64,000 nucleotides of DNA from Stutzerimonas stutzeri (GCF_000219605.1 NC_015740.1:2852001-2916000); one strand, 5' to 3'; positions 1 through 9,509 are shown, counted from the first letter of the stretch. Notes: generated by a model not told the origin, from the letters alone. Translations and numbers: made by a program.

Positions 1-74
1 CCCGGCATCCGCTGCAGGCGAACCAGCGGGGTGTTGCCGATGCAGTCGGCAATGGTCGGATAGTGTGTAGTCAT
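1..74 (-). CDS. cysM: Cysteine synthase B, N-terminal fragment (gene runs off the window)
   Basis: On the minus strand an ATG at 74 opens a frame reading MTTHYPTIADCIGNTPLVRL, which continues off the left edge. The block 'TIADCIGNTPLVRLQ' is the typical N-terminus of O-acetylserine sulfhydrylase B, a cytoplasmic PLP enzyme that makes cysteine from O-acetylserine and sulfide or thiosulfate. Only 24 codons are present, so no catalytic residue can be checked. In P. aeruginosa cysM also lies close to gacS, which agrees with the gene at 1926. The identity rests on a short but distinctive stretch. Confidence 0.8.
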   Translation of the reverse strand, partial: MTTHYPTIADCIGNTPLVRLQRMP

Positions 75-177
75 GGCGTCGCACGGCATCTGAGAAGGTC
101 GACATGATACCGGCAACACTCGACGACGGGCAGACGTATCGGCCACGCGGCGTCGCGCCCGCAACAGACGAACCCGC

Positions 178-1071
178 TCAGGGTCGCGCCAGGATCTTCG
201 GCGCCGCCTCGATGATCTGCCGCGACAGATGTTCCATTCGCGGCGATTGCACCTTCCAGGTATGCCAGTAGAGCGCGATCTCCAGCGGTTCGTCGGCGGC
301 CAGATCGACCACCTCGCCAGCGCGTAGCGCCTCATGCAGCAACAGTTCGGGAACCATGCCGTAGCCCAGGCCGTAGCGGATCGCGCTGAAGTGGGGCTCG
401 GCACCCGGTACGTAATGACAGGGATAGGCACCTTCGGGCAGGCCGAAGCGACGCAGCAGGAACGACGACTGCAGGGTGTCCTTGCGCGTGTAGGCCACCA
501 CCGGCGCCTTGCGCGCGGCGTTGCGGGTCAGCCCGTTGGCGAAGTGCTTCTGGCGAAACTCGCTGGAGGCCACCAGGCGGTAGCGCATGCTGCCCAGCGG
601 GCTGGCGCTGCAGCCGCGCATCGGTTTGGGCTCGGTGCTGATGCAGCCGATCGCCAGGCCGGTCTCCAGCAGGCTGTATGTGTGATCCTGGTCCTCCACC
701 GTCAGGTCCAGCAGCACCCGCTCGCGGATCAGCACCTCGGCGAGGGCCGGGAAGAACCAGGTACCCAGGCTGTCGGCATTGAGCGCCGCGACCACCACCA
801 GCGGGGCATCGCTGCGTTCGGCCAGATCGGCCAGCAGGTCGGCTTCCAGCAACGAGGCACGTTTGAGGTACTGCAGCAGACGCTGCCCAGTTTCGGTGGG
901 CCGACATGGCCGGCTGCGCACGACCAGCGCGCTGCCGAGCGCGCTCTCCAGCGCGCGAACCCGCTGCGAGATGGCCGGCGGGGTCAGGTGCAGGCGCTGC
1001 GCTGCCTGCTCGAAGCTGCCGGTACGGATAACGCTGCGAAACGCCTCGGTCTGCTTTGGGTCGAGATTCAT
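178..1071 (-). CDS. argP: LysR-family regulator ArgP (IciA)
   Basis: This 297-residue protein has the LysR layout. An N-terminal winged helix-turn-helix (about residues 3-60, with LTPPAISQRVRALE as recognition region) precedes a two-lobed effector domain. The opening 'MNLDPKQTEAFRSVIRTGSFEQAA' type and the LESALGSALVVRSRP stretch match ArgP, which in enterics senses lysine and arginine and controls amino-acid export and biosynthesis. In E. coli it activates argO. Here the divergent neighbour is instead a TRIC-type channel gene at 1209, sharing a 137-base intergenic region, so that gene is a plausible target. The target is inferred from position only. Confidence 0.82.
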   Translation of the reverse strand: MNLDPKQTEAFRSVIRTGSFEQAAQRLHLTPPAISQRVRALESALGSALVVRSRPCRPTETGQRLLQYLKRASLLEADLLADLAERSDAPLVVVAALNADSLGTWFFPALAEVLIRERVLLDLTVEDQDHTYSLLETGLAIGCISTEPKPMRGCSASPLGSMRYRLVASSEFRQKHFANGLTRNAARKAPVVAYTRKDTLQSSFLLRRFGLPEGAYPCHYVPGAEPHFSAIRYGLGYGMVPELLLHEALRAGEVVDLAADEPLEIALYWHTWKVQSPRMEHLSRQIIEAAPKILARP

Positions 1072-1208
1072 GCCGTCCGCCAGATAAGAAAATGTTTGTA
1101 TGGCCTAAAAATACTTAGCTACGACAAATAATGCCATGCTTGCCCCATAATCGCGCGCATCGAGCTGCCCCGCCCCAACCGCGGGCAGCGTAGCCTCGGA
1201 GAGTCGTC

Positions 1209-1835
1209 GTGGAACTGCTGCACACCATCTACCTGATCGCCATCACGGCTGAAGCCATGTCCGGAGCCATCATGGGCATGCGCCGCGGCATGGACCTGTT
1301 CGGCATCTGCCTGCTCGGCACGGTGACGGCACTGGGTGGCGGGACGGCCCGCGACGTACTGCTCGGCCACTACCCGGTCGGCTGGATCGCCCACCCGGAG
1401 TACCTCACCTTCACCATCGGCGCGGCGATCGTCACCGGCTTCATCGCGCGCCACCTGCATCACCTGCGCATGGTCTTCCTGCTGGTGGACGGTCTGGGCC
1501 TGGTGGCATTCACCGTGATCGGCTGCGATGTCGCCATGGGCATGGGCGCGCATCCGTCCATCGTGGTACTGGCCGGCGTGATCACCGGCATCTTCGGCGG
1601 CCTGATGCGCGACGTGCTCTGCAACCAGGTGCCGATGGTGCTGCAACGCGAGCTGTATGCCACCGTGGCGCTGTTCACCGGAGTGTTCTATGTCGGCATG
1701 CTCTGGCTGGAAATCAACACCACCCTGGCCACCCTCGCCGCGCTGGGCAGTGGCTTCCTGTTCCGCGTGCTGGCGATGACGTTCAGCTGGAAGCTGCCGG
1801 ACTTCAACGGCAAGGACATCCGCGGCCTTGAATGA
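1209..1835 (+). CDS. TRIC-type cation channel family protein (UPF0126, YadS/YicG-like)
   Basis: This is a 208-residue integral membrane protein with about seven hydrophobic segments. It carries the two repeats typical of UPF0126, each with a glycine-rich core: GTVTALGGGTARDVLLG near residues 37-54, and GVITGIFGGLMRDVLCNQ near 120-138. Prokaryotic members of this family form trimeric potassium-permeable channels. Some are suspected of transporting glycine or other small solutes. The gene is divergent from argP, hinting at amino-acid-linked control. The ATG at 1209 follows a GGAGAG-like ribosome binding site. The fold assignment is firm, the substrate is not known. Confidence 0.82.
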   Translation: MELLHTIYLIAITAEAMSGAIMGMRRGMDLFGICLLGTVTALGGGTARDVLLGHYPVGWIAHPEYLTFTIGAAIVTGFIARHLHHLRMVFLLVDGLGLVAFTVIGCDVAMGMGAHPSIVVLAGVITGIFGGLMRDVLCNQVPMVLQRELYATVALFTGVFYVGMLWLEINTTLATLAALGSGFLFRVLAMTFSWKLPDFNGKDIRGLE

Positions 1836-1925
1836 TCGAAGGTGCGGCGACCGGGCTTGATCGCACCAGCAGATTCGCCACGTCCGAGCCGCTACACTAG
1901 CGCGCTCGCAATCCCGGATCGGTGA

Positions 1926-4684
1926 ATGGATGTGCTGAAAGACCTAGGAATTCGTGGCCGCGTGCTGATGCTCACGCTGCTGCCCAGCACCCTGCTGGCA
2001 GTGGTACTCGGCGCCTACTTCACCTGGATGCAATTGTCGGAAATGCGCCACCAGCTCGACGAGCGTGGCCAACTGATTGCCGAGCAGCTCGCGCCGCTGG
2101 CCGCCCCGGCGATGAACCTGGGCTACGACAAACGCCTGCAGCGCATCCTGACCCAGGTGCTGGACCAGGCCGACGTTCGCGCAGTGACCATCCTCGACCC
2201 CGAGCGCGTGCAGCGGGTGCATGCCGGGCCGCGCATGCTGACCCCGCCACCACCGGGCGATCCGGAAGGGCTGACCCGCGTCAGCAGCATGGACCATACG
2301 CGCATCCTGATGCCGGTGCTCAGCCGTCACCTCAACCTCGCCGACGAAGCCCGCGGGCCGGAAGAAAAGCTCATCGGCTGGCTGGAGCTGGAACTGTCAC
2401 ACCACAACACCCTGCTGCGCGGCTATCGCAGCCTGCTGACCAGCCTGTTCCTGGTCGGCGCGGGGCTGATCATCACCGCGCTGCTCGCGCTGCGCATGAG
2501 CCGCGCCATCAGCCTGCCGCTGCAGCGCGTCAAGGCCGCGGTCGCCCAGCTCAAGGACGGCCATCTGGAAACCCGCCTGCCGCCGTTGGGCAGCCATGAA
2601 ATGGATGAGCTGGCGTCCGGCATCAACCGCATGGCCGAGGCGCTGCTCAGCGCCCGCGAAGAACTGCAGCAGAGCATCGACCAGGCCACCGAGGACGTGC
2701 AGCAGAATCTCGAAACCATCGAGATCCAGAACATCGAGCTGGACCTGGCACGCAAGGAGGCGCTGGAGGCCAGCCGTATCAAGTCCGAGTTCCTGGCCAA
2801 CATGAGCCACGAGATTCGCACCCCTCTCAATGGCATCCTCGGCTTCACCCAGCTGCTGCAGAAGAGCGACCTGACGCCGCGCCAGCAGGATTACCTGGGC
2901 ACCATCGAGAAATCCGCCGACAGCCTGCTCGGGATCATCAACGAGATTCTCGACTTCTCCAAGATCGAGGCCGGCAAGCTGGTGCTGGATACCATTCCGT
3001 TCAACCTGCGCGACCTGATCGAGGACACCCTGACCATCCTCGCACCGGCGGCACATACCAAGCAGCTGGAGCTGGTCAGCCTGGTCTATCGCGACACGCC
3101 GCTGTCGCTGGTCGGCGACCCGCTGCGCCTCAAGCAGGTGCTGACCAACCTGATCAGCAACGCCATCAAGTTCACCAACGAAGGCACCATCGCCGTGCGC
3201 GCCATGGTCGAGGACGACAATGGCGAGCGCGCCCAGCTGCGCATCAGCGTGCAGGACACCGGCATCGGCCTGACCGATCAGGACCTGCGCGCGCTGTTCC
3301 AGGCCTTCAGCCAGGCGGACAACTCCATGTCGCGCCAGCCCGGCGGCACCGGCCTCGGCCTGGTCATCTCCAAGCGGCTGATCGAGCAGATGGGTGGCGA
3401 GATCGGTGTCGACAGCATCCCGGACGAGGGCTCCGAGTTCTGGATCAGCCTCAGCCTGCCCAAGGCCCGCGATGATGCCGAAGACCTGCCCCACCCCGCC
3501 CTCCAGGGACGCCGCATCGCCCTGCTGGAGCAGCACCCGCTGGCTCGTCAGGCCCTGCAGCACCAGCTGCACAGCCTAGGCCTCGAGGTGCAGACCTTCG
3601 ACACGCTCGACCAGATGCAGAGCACCATCAGCGCACGCCGCCAGAGCAGTGAACTGATCGATCTGGCCGTGCTCGGTGTTACCAACCGCGAGATCGAGCC
3701 ACAGGCGCTCAGCCGCCGACTGGCGGAGATCGAGGCGCTCGGCTGCAAATGCGTGGTGCTCTGCCCGACTACCGAACAGGCCAGCTATCACGATGCGCTG
3801 CCCGAAGCGCACAGCTACACCCAGCTGCAGGGCAAGCCTGCACACGCAAGCTGCAGCGCGTGCTGGTGGAGCTGGTGCGGCCCAACCAGGCCTACGCCGA
3901 GCCCGCCGCTGCCGCGCCCAGCCGCGCCGCCCGGGTGCTCTGCGTCGACGACAATCCGGCCAACCTCCTGCTGGTCAAGACCCTGCTCGGCGACATGGGT
4001 GCCGACGTGGTGGCGGTGGACAACGGCCCTGCCGCGCTGGAGGCGGTCAAGCAACACAGCTTCGATCTGGTATTGATGGACGTGCAGATGCCGGGCATGG
4101 ACGGTCGCCAGACCACCGAAGCCATTCGCCAATGGGAGCAGGCCAGCAGCAGCACGCCGCTGCCGATCGTCGCGTTGACCGCCCATGCCCTGGCCAACGA
4201 GAAGCGCTCGCTGCTGCAGAGCGGCCTCGACGACTACCTGACCAAGCCCATCAGCGATCGCCAGCTGGCGCAGGTCGTGCTCAAGTGGACCGGCTTGGCC
4301 CTGCGCAGTCAGCCGCAGCGCATCGCCGAGGCATCGCCAACAGCGGAGCAGAGCCTCAAGGTGCTCGATCAGGAGGAAGGCCTGCGCCTGGCCGCGGGCA
4401 AGGCAGACCTCGCAGACGACATGCTCGGCATGCTGCTGCAGTCGCTGGAAGGCGATCGCCGCACGATCCGCGAGGCGCGACTGGCCGGTGACCGCCAGGC
4501 TCTGATCGAGCGCGTGCACCGCCTGCATGGCGCGACGCGCTATTGCGGGGTCCCGCAGCTGCGCAACGCCTGTCAGCAGAGCGAAACGTTGCTCAAGCAG
4601 AACCATCCGGACAGCGAGGCGGCGCTGGATGAACTCGACGCTGCCATCGGCCGGCTGGAGCAGGAAATCCACGCCAACGGCTGA
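1926..4684 (+). pseudogene. gacS: Hybrid sensor histidine kinase GacS (BarA family), frameshifted
   Basis: The first frame (1926-4076) encodes an N-terminal membrane segment, a periplasmic region, a second membrane segment (about 168-190), HAMP (about 190-245), HisKA with H295 in 'NMSHEIRTP', an HATPase with GTGLGLVISK, and a degenerate receiver. It then runs into out-of-frame sequence. The frame ending at 4684 encodes a true receiver (CVDDNPAN, phosphoacceptor Asp in VLMDVQMPGMDG) and an Hpt domain with 'VHRLHGATRYCG'. The break is at 3838-3841. Restoring one CTGC unit gives ...GKPACTRKLQR... and a protein of about 920 residues, the usual GacS length. GacS phosphorylates GacA, which drives the small RNAs that antagonise RsmA. 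As written, the first product lacks the receiver and Hpt and should not signal. A GTG at 1932 would match the common MLKDLGI start. A sequencing error remains possible. Confidence 0.88.
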
Positions 4685-4690
4685 CCGACC

Positions 4691-4719
4691 GGGCCGGGCA
4701 TTGCCCGGCCCTCCTCCTT
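4691..4719 (+). terminator. Intrinsic terminator after gacS
   Basis: A perfect 9-bp GC stem (GGGCCGGGC, loop ATT, GCCCGGCCC) lies 7 bases after the gacS stop and is followed by a pyrimidine-rich tail, TCCTCCTTT. It probably separates gacS from mnmC. Confidence 0.65.
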
Positions 4720-4747
4720 TCGCGCCGCCCCTGACCGATCAGGAACC

Positions 4748-6733
4748 ATGATGAACGATCACCCCGCCCAAGACGCCTTCCAGCACGCCGAGCTCGACTG
4801 GGACGAGAACGGCCTGCCGCAGTCCCGCCACTATGGCGATGTGTATTTCTCCCGCGCCAGCGGGCTGGCCGAGACCGAGCACGTATTCCTGGCGCAGAAC
4901 GATCTGCCCCGCCGCTTCGCCGCCATGCAGCCCGACGAGTGTCTGGTCATCGGTGAAACCGGCTTCGGCACAGGGCTGAATTTCCTCTGCGCCTGGCAAC
5001 TGTTCGAACGCAGCGCCAGTGCCCGGGCGCGGCTGCATTTCGTAAGCGTCGAAAAGCACCCGCTAACCTTCGCCGACATGCAGCGCGCGCTGGCCCTGTG
5101 GCCGGAGCTGCAGGCCCAGGCCGAGCAACTGCTCGAACAATACGTCGCGCTCAATCCGGGCTATCAGCGCCTGGTCTTCGCTGGCGGGCGAGTGGTGCTG
5201 ACCCTGCTAATCGGCGACGTGCTGGAATGTCTGCCCAGCCTGGACGCACGCATCGATGCATGGTTTCTCGACGGCTTCGCGCCGGCGAAGAATCCGCAGA
5301 TGTGGCAACCGGCACTGTTCAGTGAAATGGCCCGGCTATCCGCACCGGGCGCCACTCTGGGCACCTTTACCAGCGCCGGTTTCGTGCGTCGCGGTCTGAG
5401 CGAGGCTGGCTTCGACATGCAGCGTGTGCCGGGATACGGCCACAAGCGCGAGATCCTGCGCGGTCGCCTGCAATCGAGCACTGCGCAGGTGGCAGACAAG
5501 CCCTGGTTCGCCCGGCCAGGCCGTACCGTCCGCGACCGCCGTGCCGTGGTGATCGGCGCCGGCCTGGCCGGTTGCGCCACGGCTGCCGCGCTGGCCGCCC
5601 GTGGCTGGCGGGTCAGCGTTCTGGAGCGCCATGCCGACGCCGCGCAGGAGGGCTCCGGCAATCCGCAGGGGGTGCTCTACCTCAAGCTGTCGGCTCACGG
5701 CACCGCGCTGTCGAAGCTGGTGGTCGGTGGCTTCAGCTATACCCGCCGACTGCTCGGCCACCTGCAGCAGGGCCAGGACTGGCAAGCCTGTGGTGTGCTG
5801 CAGCTGATCTACGACGACAAGGAACGCCAACGCCAGGCTGAGCTGGCGGAGGCTTTTCCGCCCTCACTGGTTCATCCGCTCGAACGCGACGCCGCCGAAG
5901 CACTGGCCGGCGTGGCCCTGACCGAAGGTGGCTTGTTCTATCCCGATGCCGGCTGGGCCCATCCACCCGCGCTGTGCCGCTGGCTGCTGCAGCGACCGGG
6001 TATCGAGCTGCTGCGGCATCGGGAGGCCCTCGATCTGCGCCGCCACGGTGAGGCCTGGCAGGTGCTCGGCGGTGAGGGCGTGCTGGCCGAGGCACCGGTC
6101 GTGGTGCTCGCTGGCGCAGCCGATGCGGCGCGCTTCGAGCAGAGCGCCTGGCTACCGCTTAAACGCATCCGCGGGCAGATTTCTGCCCTCCCCGCCACGA
6201 GCCGCAGCAGCCAGTTGCGCACCGTGCTGTGCGCCAAGGGCTACGTTGCACCGCCACGAGACGGCACCCATACCCTGGGCGCGAGCTTCAATTTCCAGCA
6301 GAGCGGCGACGCCCCCAGTGTCGCCGAGCACCAGGCGAACCTGGAGATGCTCGAGCAGATCTCGACTGACCTCTACCAACGCCTGCAGGCCGATCCGCAG
6401 CGCACCGAAGCCCTGCAGGGCCGCGTCGCGTTCCGGTGCACCAGCCCGGACTACCTGCCGCTGATCGGGCCGCTGGCCGACCCGCAGCGCTTCGCCGAAA
6501 CCTACGCGGCGCTGGCCAGGAACGCCCGGCAGTCCGTGCAGGCCGTCTGCCCCTGGCTGGACGGCCTCTATGTGAACACCGCCCACGGCTCGCGCGGCAT
6601 GATCAGCGCGCCGCTCTCCGGCGAGCTGCTTGCGGCCTGGCTGGATGACGAGCCGCTACCATTGCCACGGGAAGTGGCAGAAGCCTGCCATCCCAACCGC
6701 TTCCTGCTACGCAAGCTGATTCGCGGCACCTGA
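4748..6733 (+). CDS. mnmC: Bifunctional tRNA mnm5U34 enzyme MnmC (methyltransferase + FAD oxidoreductase)
   Basis: This 661-residue protein fuses two domains. The N-terminal half (about 1-235) is the SAM-dependent methyltransferase, with GETGFGTGLNFLCAW as SAM-binding loop and DAWFLDGFAPAKNPQMW. The C-terminal half is an FAD oxidoreductase with the dinucleotide motif VIGAGLAGCATAAALAARG near residue 265. In tRNA wobble uridine modification the FAD domain removes the carboxymethyl group of cmnm5U34 to give nm5U34, and the other domain methylates it to mnm5U34. The length is normal for the fused gammaproteobacterial enzyme. It follows gacS after a probable terminator, so it is likely a separate transcription unit. 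Confidence 0.95.
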   Translation: MMNDHPAQDAFQHAELDWDENGLPQSRHYGDVYFSRASGLAETEHVFLAQNDLPRRFAAMQPDECLVIGETGFGTGLNFLCAWQLFERSASARARLHFVSVEKHPLTFADMQRALALWPELQAQAEQLLEQYVALNPGYQRLVFAGGRVVLTLLIGDVLECLPSLDARIDAWFLDGFAPAKNPQMWQPALFSEMARLSAPGATLGTFTSAGFVRRGLSEAGFDMQRVPGYGHKREILRGRLQSSTAQVADKPWFARPGRTVRDRRAVVIGAGLAGCATAAALAARGWRVSVLERHADAAQEGSGNPQGVLYLKLSAHGTALSKLVVGGFSYTRRLLGHLQQGQDWQACGVLQLIYDDKERQRQAELAEAFPPSLVHPLERDAAEALAGVALTEGGLFYPDAGWAHPPALCRWLLQRPGIELLRHREALDLRRHGEAWQVLGGEGVLAEAPVVVLAGAADAARFEQSAWLPLKRIRGQISALPATSRSSQLRTVLCAKGYVAPPRDGTHTLGASFNFQQSGDAPSVAEHQANLEMLEQISTDLYQRLQADPQRTEALQGRVAFRCTSPDYLPLIGPLADPQRFAETYAALARNARQSVQAVCPWLDGLYVNTAHGSRGMISAPLSGELLAAWLDDEPLPLPREVAEACHPNRFLLRKLIRGT

Positions 6734-6746
6734 ACGAGCAGACAGC

Positions 6747-6777
6747 GCAAGCCGTCACCCTGCCGGTGACGGCTTGC
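6747..6777. terminator. Perfect 13-bp hairpin after mnmC
   Basis: GCAAGCCGTCACC and GGTGACGGCTTGC form an uninterrupted stem around the loop CTGCC, 13 bases after the mnmC stop. There is no T tract, so it may be a weak or Rho-assisted terminator or a 3'-end stabiliser. Confidence 0.5.
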
Positions 6778-6836
6778 ATCGAGGCGCGCGCCGAAAGATA
6801 CTCCCCCCACTATACAAAGCAACCGGCGTAGGTCCC

Positions 6837-7394
6837 ATGAAAACCCTGTCTCTGCTCGCTCTCGGCTTGTTTTCCCTCGGCACCCAAGCGGCCCCTGCGG
6901 CCGATCCGGAGCAACTGCGCGTCGAGGCCGTCGGCCTGATCGCCCCGTTCCAGCAACAGCTGCTCGGCACCGTCAAACAGGCGATGGCCGATGGCGGCCC
7001 GGCGCAGGCGGTCGAAGCCTGTCAGTCCCTGGCGCCGAGCATTGCCGCCCAGCACAGCCAGGCGCCCTGGACCGTCGGCCGCACCGCCCTCAAACTGCGC
7101 AATCCGGACAACGCACCGGATGCCTGGGAGCGTCGTGTGCTGGAGCAGTTCGCCCAGCGCGCCGCTGCCGGTGAGCCTGTTCAACAGCTCAGCCATGGCG
7201 AAGTGGTTGCCGGCGAATATCGCTACATGCAGGCAATCGGCACCGCCGAGGCCTGCCTGGGTTGCCATGGCGAGAACATCAAACCGGAACTGTTGCAGCT
7301 GCTCGACAAGCACTACCCGCAGGACCAGGCGCGCGGCTTCCGCGAAGGCGATCTGCGTGGCGCATTCACCCTGAGCCGTGCCCTGGCGCCCTGA
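6837..7394 (+). CDS. Periplasmic c-type haem protein, DUF3365 (Tll0287-like)
   Basis: The 185-residue product begins with a signal peptide (MKTLSLLALGLFSLGTQA, cleavage near residue 18-20). It ends with a single c-type haem site, C140-L-G-C143-H144. The arrangement and length fit DUF3365 proteins, soluble periplasmic haem proteins of uncertain role, suggested for some members to be redox or gas sensing. A longer frame exists from 6774, but the start at 6837 gives a clean signal peptide. The neighbour downstream is a TauE-like transporter. No partner is evident. Confidence 0.78.
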   Translation: MKTLSLLALGLFSLGTQAAPAADPEQLRVEAVGLIAPFQQQLLGTVKQAMADGGPAQAVEACQSLAPSIAAQHSQAPWTVGRTALKLRNPDNAPDAWERRVLEQFAQRAAAGEPVQQLSHGEVVAGEYRYMQAIGTAEACLGCHGENIKPELLQLLDKHYPQDQARGFREGDLRGAFTLSRALAP

Positions 7395-7509
7395 TAGGCT
7401 TTACACTCCGCGGGCGGTCGCGCACCGCCACGGCCCGGCATCCTCGTGGGGAACGCTCATCAAAGCGGACGTACCAACGATGGAGACGAGCGCTCACGAT
7501 GGAGTATTC

Positions 7510-7563
7510 ATGCAGCCAGATACCACCCTCCGCATTGCTTCCCTTTCGGCCGCTTGCGCCTGA
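7510..7563 (+). CDS. Possible 17-codon leader peptide overlapping the TauE-like gene
   Basis: ATG at 7510 is preceded by GGAG with six bases of spacing, a good ribosome binding site. It opens the frame MQPDTTLRIASLSAACA and stops with a TGA at 7561-7563. That stop shares its A with the ATG of the next gene (TGATG). The next gene has no recognisable ribosome binding site of its own, so the short frame may serve to couple translation. No repeated codon run of the attenuation type is present. Its existence as a gene is an inference from signals only. Confidence 0.35.
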   Translation: MQPDTTLRIASLSAACA

Positions 7564-8318
7564 TGGATGTACTGCTGCTCGAAGCGCTGGGCATTGGCCT
7601 GATCCTCGGGCTGCTGCTCGGCCTGACCGGTGCCGGCGGCTCTCTGGTGGCGCTGCCGCTGCTGCTAAGCCTGCACCTGCCGCTGCGCGATGCCATCGGC
7701 GTCAGCCTCGGCGCAGTGGCGATGTCTGCGCTCATCGGCGCCATTCCGCGGGCGCGGCTGGGCCAGGTGGCCTGGCGCCCGGTGGTGTTGCTGGCGCTCT
7801 GCGGCCTGCCCGGCAATGCCGCCGGCCAATGGCTGGGCCAGTTCATTCCCGAGCGCGCACTGATCATCGGCTTTTGCCTCTTGGTGCTCTGGTCGGCCTG
7901 GCGGATGTGGCGCGGTGCCAGCCTGCCGGCCAAGGAAAACGCCGAGGACCGCTACCCGGCACTGCTCGGCATAGGCCTGGGTGTCGGTCTGTTGTCGGGC
8001 CTGATGGGTGTCGGGGGCGGCTTCCTCATCGTCCCGGCACTGCTCTGGTTCACCTCGTTGTCACTGCTCAGCGCGATGGCGACATCCATGGCCGTGATCG
8101 CTGTCGTCAGCGGCGGCGGCTTTCTGCTCTACCTGACCGATGCCGAGCCGCCGCTGGCATTGCTGGGAGGGCTGGCCCTGGGTGGCGCGTTCGGCGTGCT
8201 GTCCGGCAATCGCCTCGCGCAGTACCTCAACAGCAGCCTCCTTCAGCGGCTGTTCGCACTGATGTTGGTGCTCGTCAGTCTGTCGTTGGGGATACAGAAG
8301 CTGCTGCTGGGCCATTGA
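7563..8318 (+). CDS. TauE/SafE-family sulfite or anion exporter
   Basis: This 251-residue membrane protein has about eight hydrophobic segments and the two glycine-rich repeats of the TauE/SafE (TSUP) family. One is LGLTGAGGSLVALPLLL at residues about 19-35. The other is GLLSGLMGVGGGFLIVPALL near 138-157. Members move small anions, mainly sulfite, sulfoacetate and organosulfonates, across the inner membrane. No sulfur gene is adjacent, so the substrate cannot be set. The frame is open upstream to 7446 but carries no hydrophobic or conserved sequence there. The ATG at 7563 was chosen because the family begins right before the first membrane helix. Translation may depend on the short frame before it. 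Confidence 0.83.
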   Translation: MDVLLLEALGIGLILGLLLGLTGAGGSLVALPLLLSLHLPLRDAIGVSLGAVAMSALIGAIPRARLGQVAWRPVVLLALCGLPGNAAGQWLGQFIPERALIIGFCLLVLWSAWRMWRGASLPAKENAEDRYPALLGIGLGVGLLSGLMGVGGGFLIVPALLWFTSLSLLSAMATSMAVIAVVSGGGFLLYLTDAEPPLALLGGLALGGAFGVLSGNRLAQYLNSSLLQRLFALMLVLVSLSLGIQKLLLGH

Positions 8319-8326
8319 GTTCGGCG

Positions 8327-8557
8327 CTAGCGCGGTTCATCCCAGAACGGCCGGCTGGCCTCCCACTCGATGTCGGCACGACTGCGGCCGATGTCCTTGA
8401 GCATCTCGTCGCTCAGACTGGCCAGCTGCCGCCGCTGCCGTGCCAGCTCGTGCCAGCGCCGCAGCTTCAACCAGCCCTGCTTCAGCAACGCAGGTCCGGC
8501 AATCCGAGCGGCTTCGGGTAGATGAAGCCTGTGCGAAACGATCTTCTGCATATTCAT
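8327..8557 (-). CDS. DUF1127 small protein
   Basis: This 76-residue protein ends with an arginine-rich helix, WHELARQRRQLASLSDEMLKDIGRSRADI, the signature of DUF1127 (YjiS-like) proteins. Longer DUF1127 proteins carry the domain at the C-terminus as here. Some short relatives in alphaproteobacteria bind RNA or affect phosphate metabolism, but the role in Pseudomonas is unknown. The start at 8557 follows AGGAGG with eight bases of spacing. It is divergent from the LysR gene at 8655, and this pairing is frequent in pseudomonads, so the regulator probably controls it. Confidence 0.82.
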   Translation of the reverse strand: MNMQKIVSHRLHLPEAARIAGPALLKQGWLKLRRWHELARQRRQLASLSDEMLKDIGRSRADIEWEASRPFWDEPR

Positions 8558-8654
8558 CACAGCGCCCTCCTGTTTGGATTGGCGCCAGTCTCGCGCGGCG
8601 ATTATGATCAATCCAACGAATGTTTCTGATGCCTGGCATCTTGAGGATTGATGA

Positions 8655-9509
8655 ATGGCGAGCTACCCGAACATCGATACCGAACTGCTGCGCAGCTTCG
8701 TCGCCATTGCCGATCACAGCGGCTTTACGCGGGCCGCAGCCGCGGTCAACCGCACCCAGTCGGCGATCAGCATGCAGATGAAGCGCCTGGAAGAAGATGT
8801 GCTCGAACGACCGCTGTTCGAACGCAGCGGCCGCCAGGTCAGATTGACTGCCGAGGGGCAGATCCTGCTGGGCTATGCCCGACGCATTCTCAAGCTGCAT
8901 GGCGAGGTCATGACCACGCTGCGTCAGCCGCACATGGTCGGCGCGGTCCGGATCGGCACGCCGGACGACTATGTGATGCGCTTTCTGCCGGGCATCCTGG
9001 CCCGCTTCGCCCAGGCCTACCCACTGGTCCAGGTGGAGGTGCACTGCGAGCCGTCGAGCCAGCTGCTGCAGCGCCGCGATCTGGACCTGAGCATCATCAC
9101 TCGTGAGCCGGGTACGGAGATCGGCCAGCTGCTGCGTCAAGAGTACGTGGTGTGGGCGGCTGCTCCGGGCTTCAACCTGGACGACCAGCGCCCATTGCCG
9201 CTGGCCACTTTCAATACCGACTGCTTCTGCCGCGCCTGGGTGTGCAACGCGCTGGACGCCCGCGAGATCGATTACCGGATCGCCTATAGCAGCCCCAGCC
9301 TCGCGGCCATCATGGCCATCGTCGGCGCCGGGCTGGCGCTCACCGCCCAGCTGCAAAGCCTGATTCCGGCGGACCTGCGCATTCTGGGCGAGGCGGATGG
9401 GCTGCCGGCGCTACCGCAAACCAGCATCGTGCTGCTGCGCAACCCGCAGCAGCGTTCGCCGGTCAGCGAGACCCTCGCCGAGTACATCGTCGAGGGTTTC
9501 CGTCTGTAG
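8655..9509 (+). CDS. LysR-family transcriptional regulator
   Basis: The 284-residue protein has an N-terminal helix-turn-helix (about residues 8-66, GFTRAAAAVNRTQSAISMQMKRLEE) and a substrate-binding domain. The opening TELLRSFVAIADHSGF and the sequence GTPDDYVMRFLPGIL recall LrhA/HexA-type members. It is divergent from the DUF1127 gene across 97 bases, the usual arrangement of a LysR regulator and its target. Two ATGs are close together (8651 and 8655). Only the one at 8655 is in this frame, and it follows a GAGG. The ligand is unknown. Confidence 0.85.
   Translation: MASYPNIDTELLRSFVAIADHSGFTRAAAAVNRTQSAISMQMKRLEEDVLERPLFERSGRQVRLTAEGQILLGYARRILKLHGEVMTTLRQPHMVGAVRIGTPDDYVMRFLPGILARFAQAYPLVQVEVHCEPSSQLLQRRDLDLSIITREPGTEIGQLLRQEYVVWAAAPGFNLDDQRPLPLATFNTDCFCRAWVCNALDAREIDYRIAYSSPSLAAIMAIVGAGLALTAQLQSLIPADLRILGEADGLPALPQTSIVLLRNPQQRSPVSETLAEYIVEGFRL

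Noticed and set aside
3749..4684. Separate response regulator-Hpt gene
   Set aside because: The first codons of this frame are out-of-frame GacS sequence, there is no ribosome binding site, and a single 4-base change joins it to the kinase. It is the 3' part of gacS.
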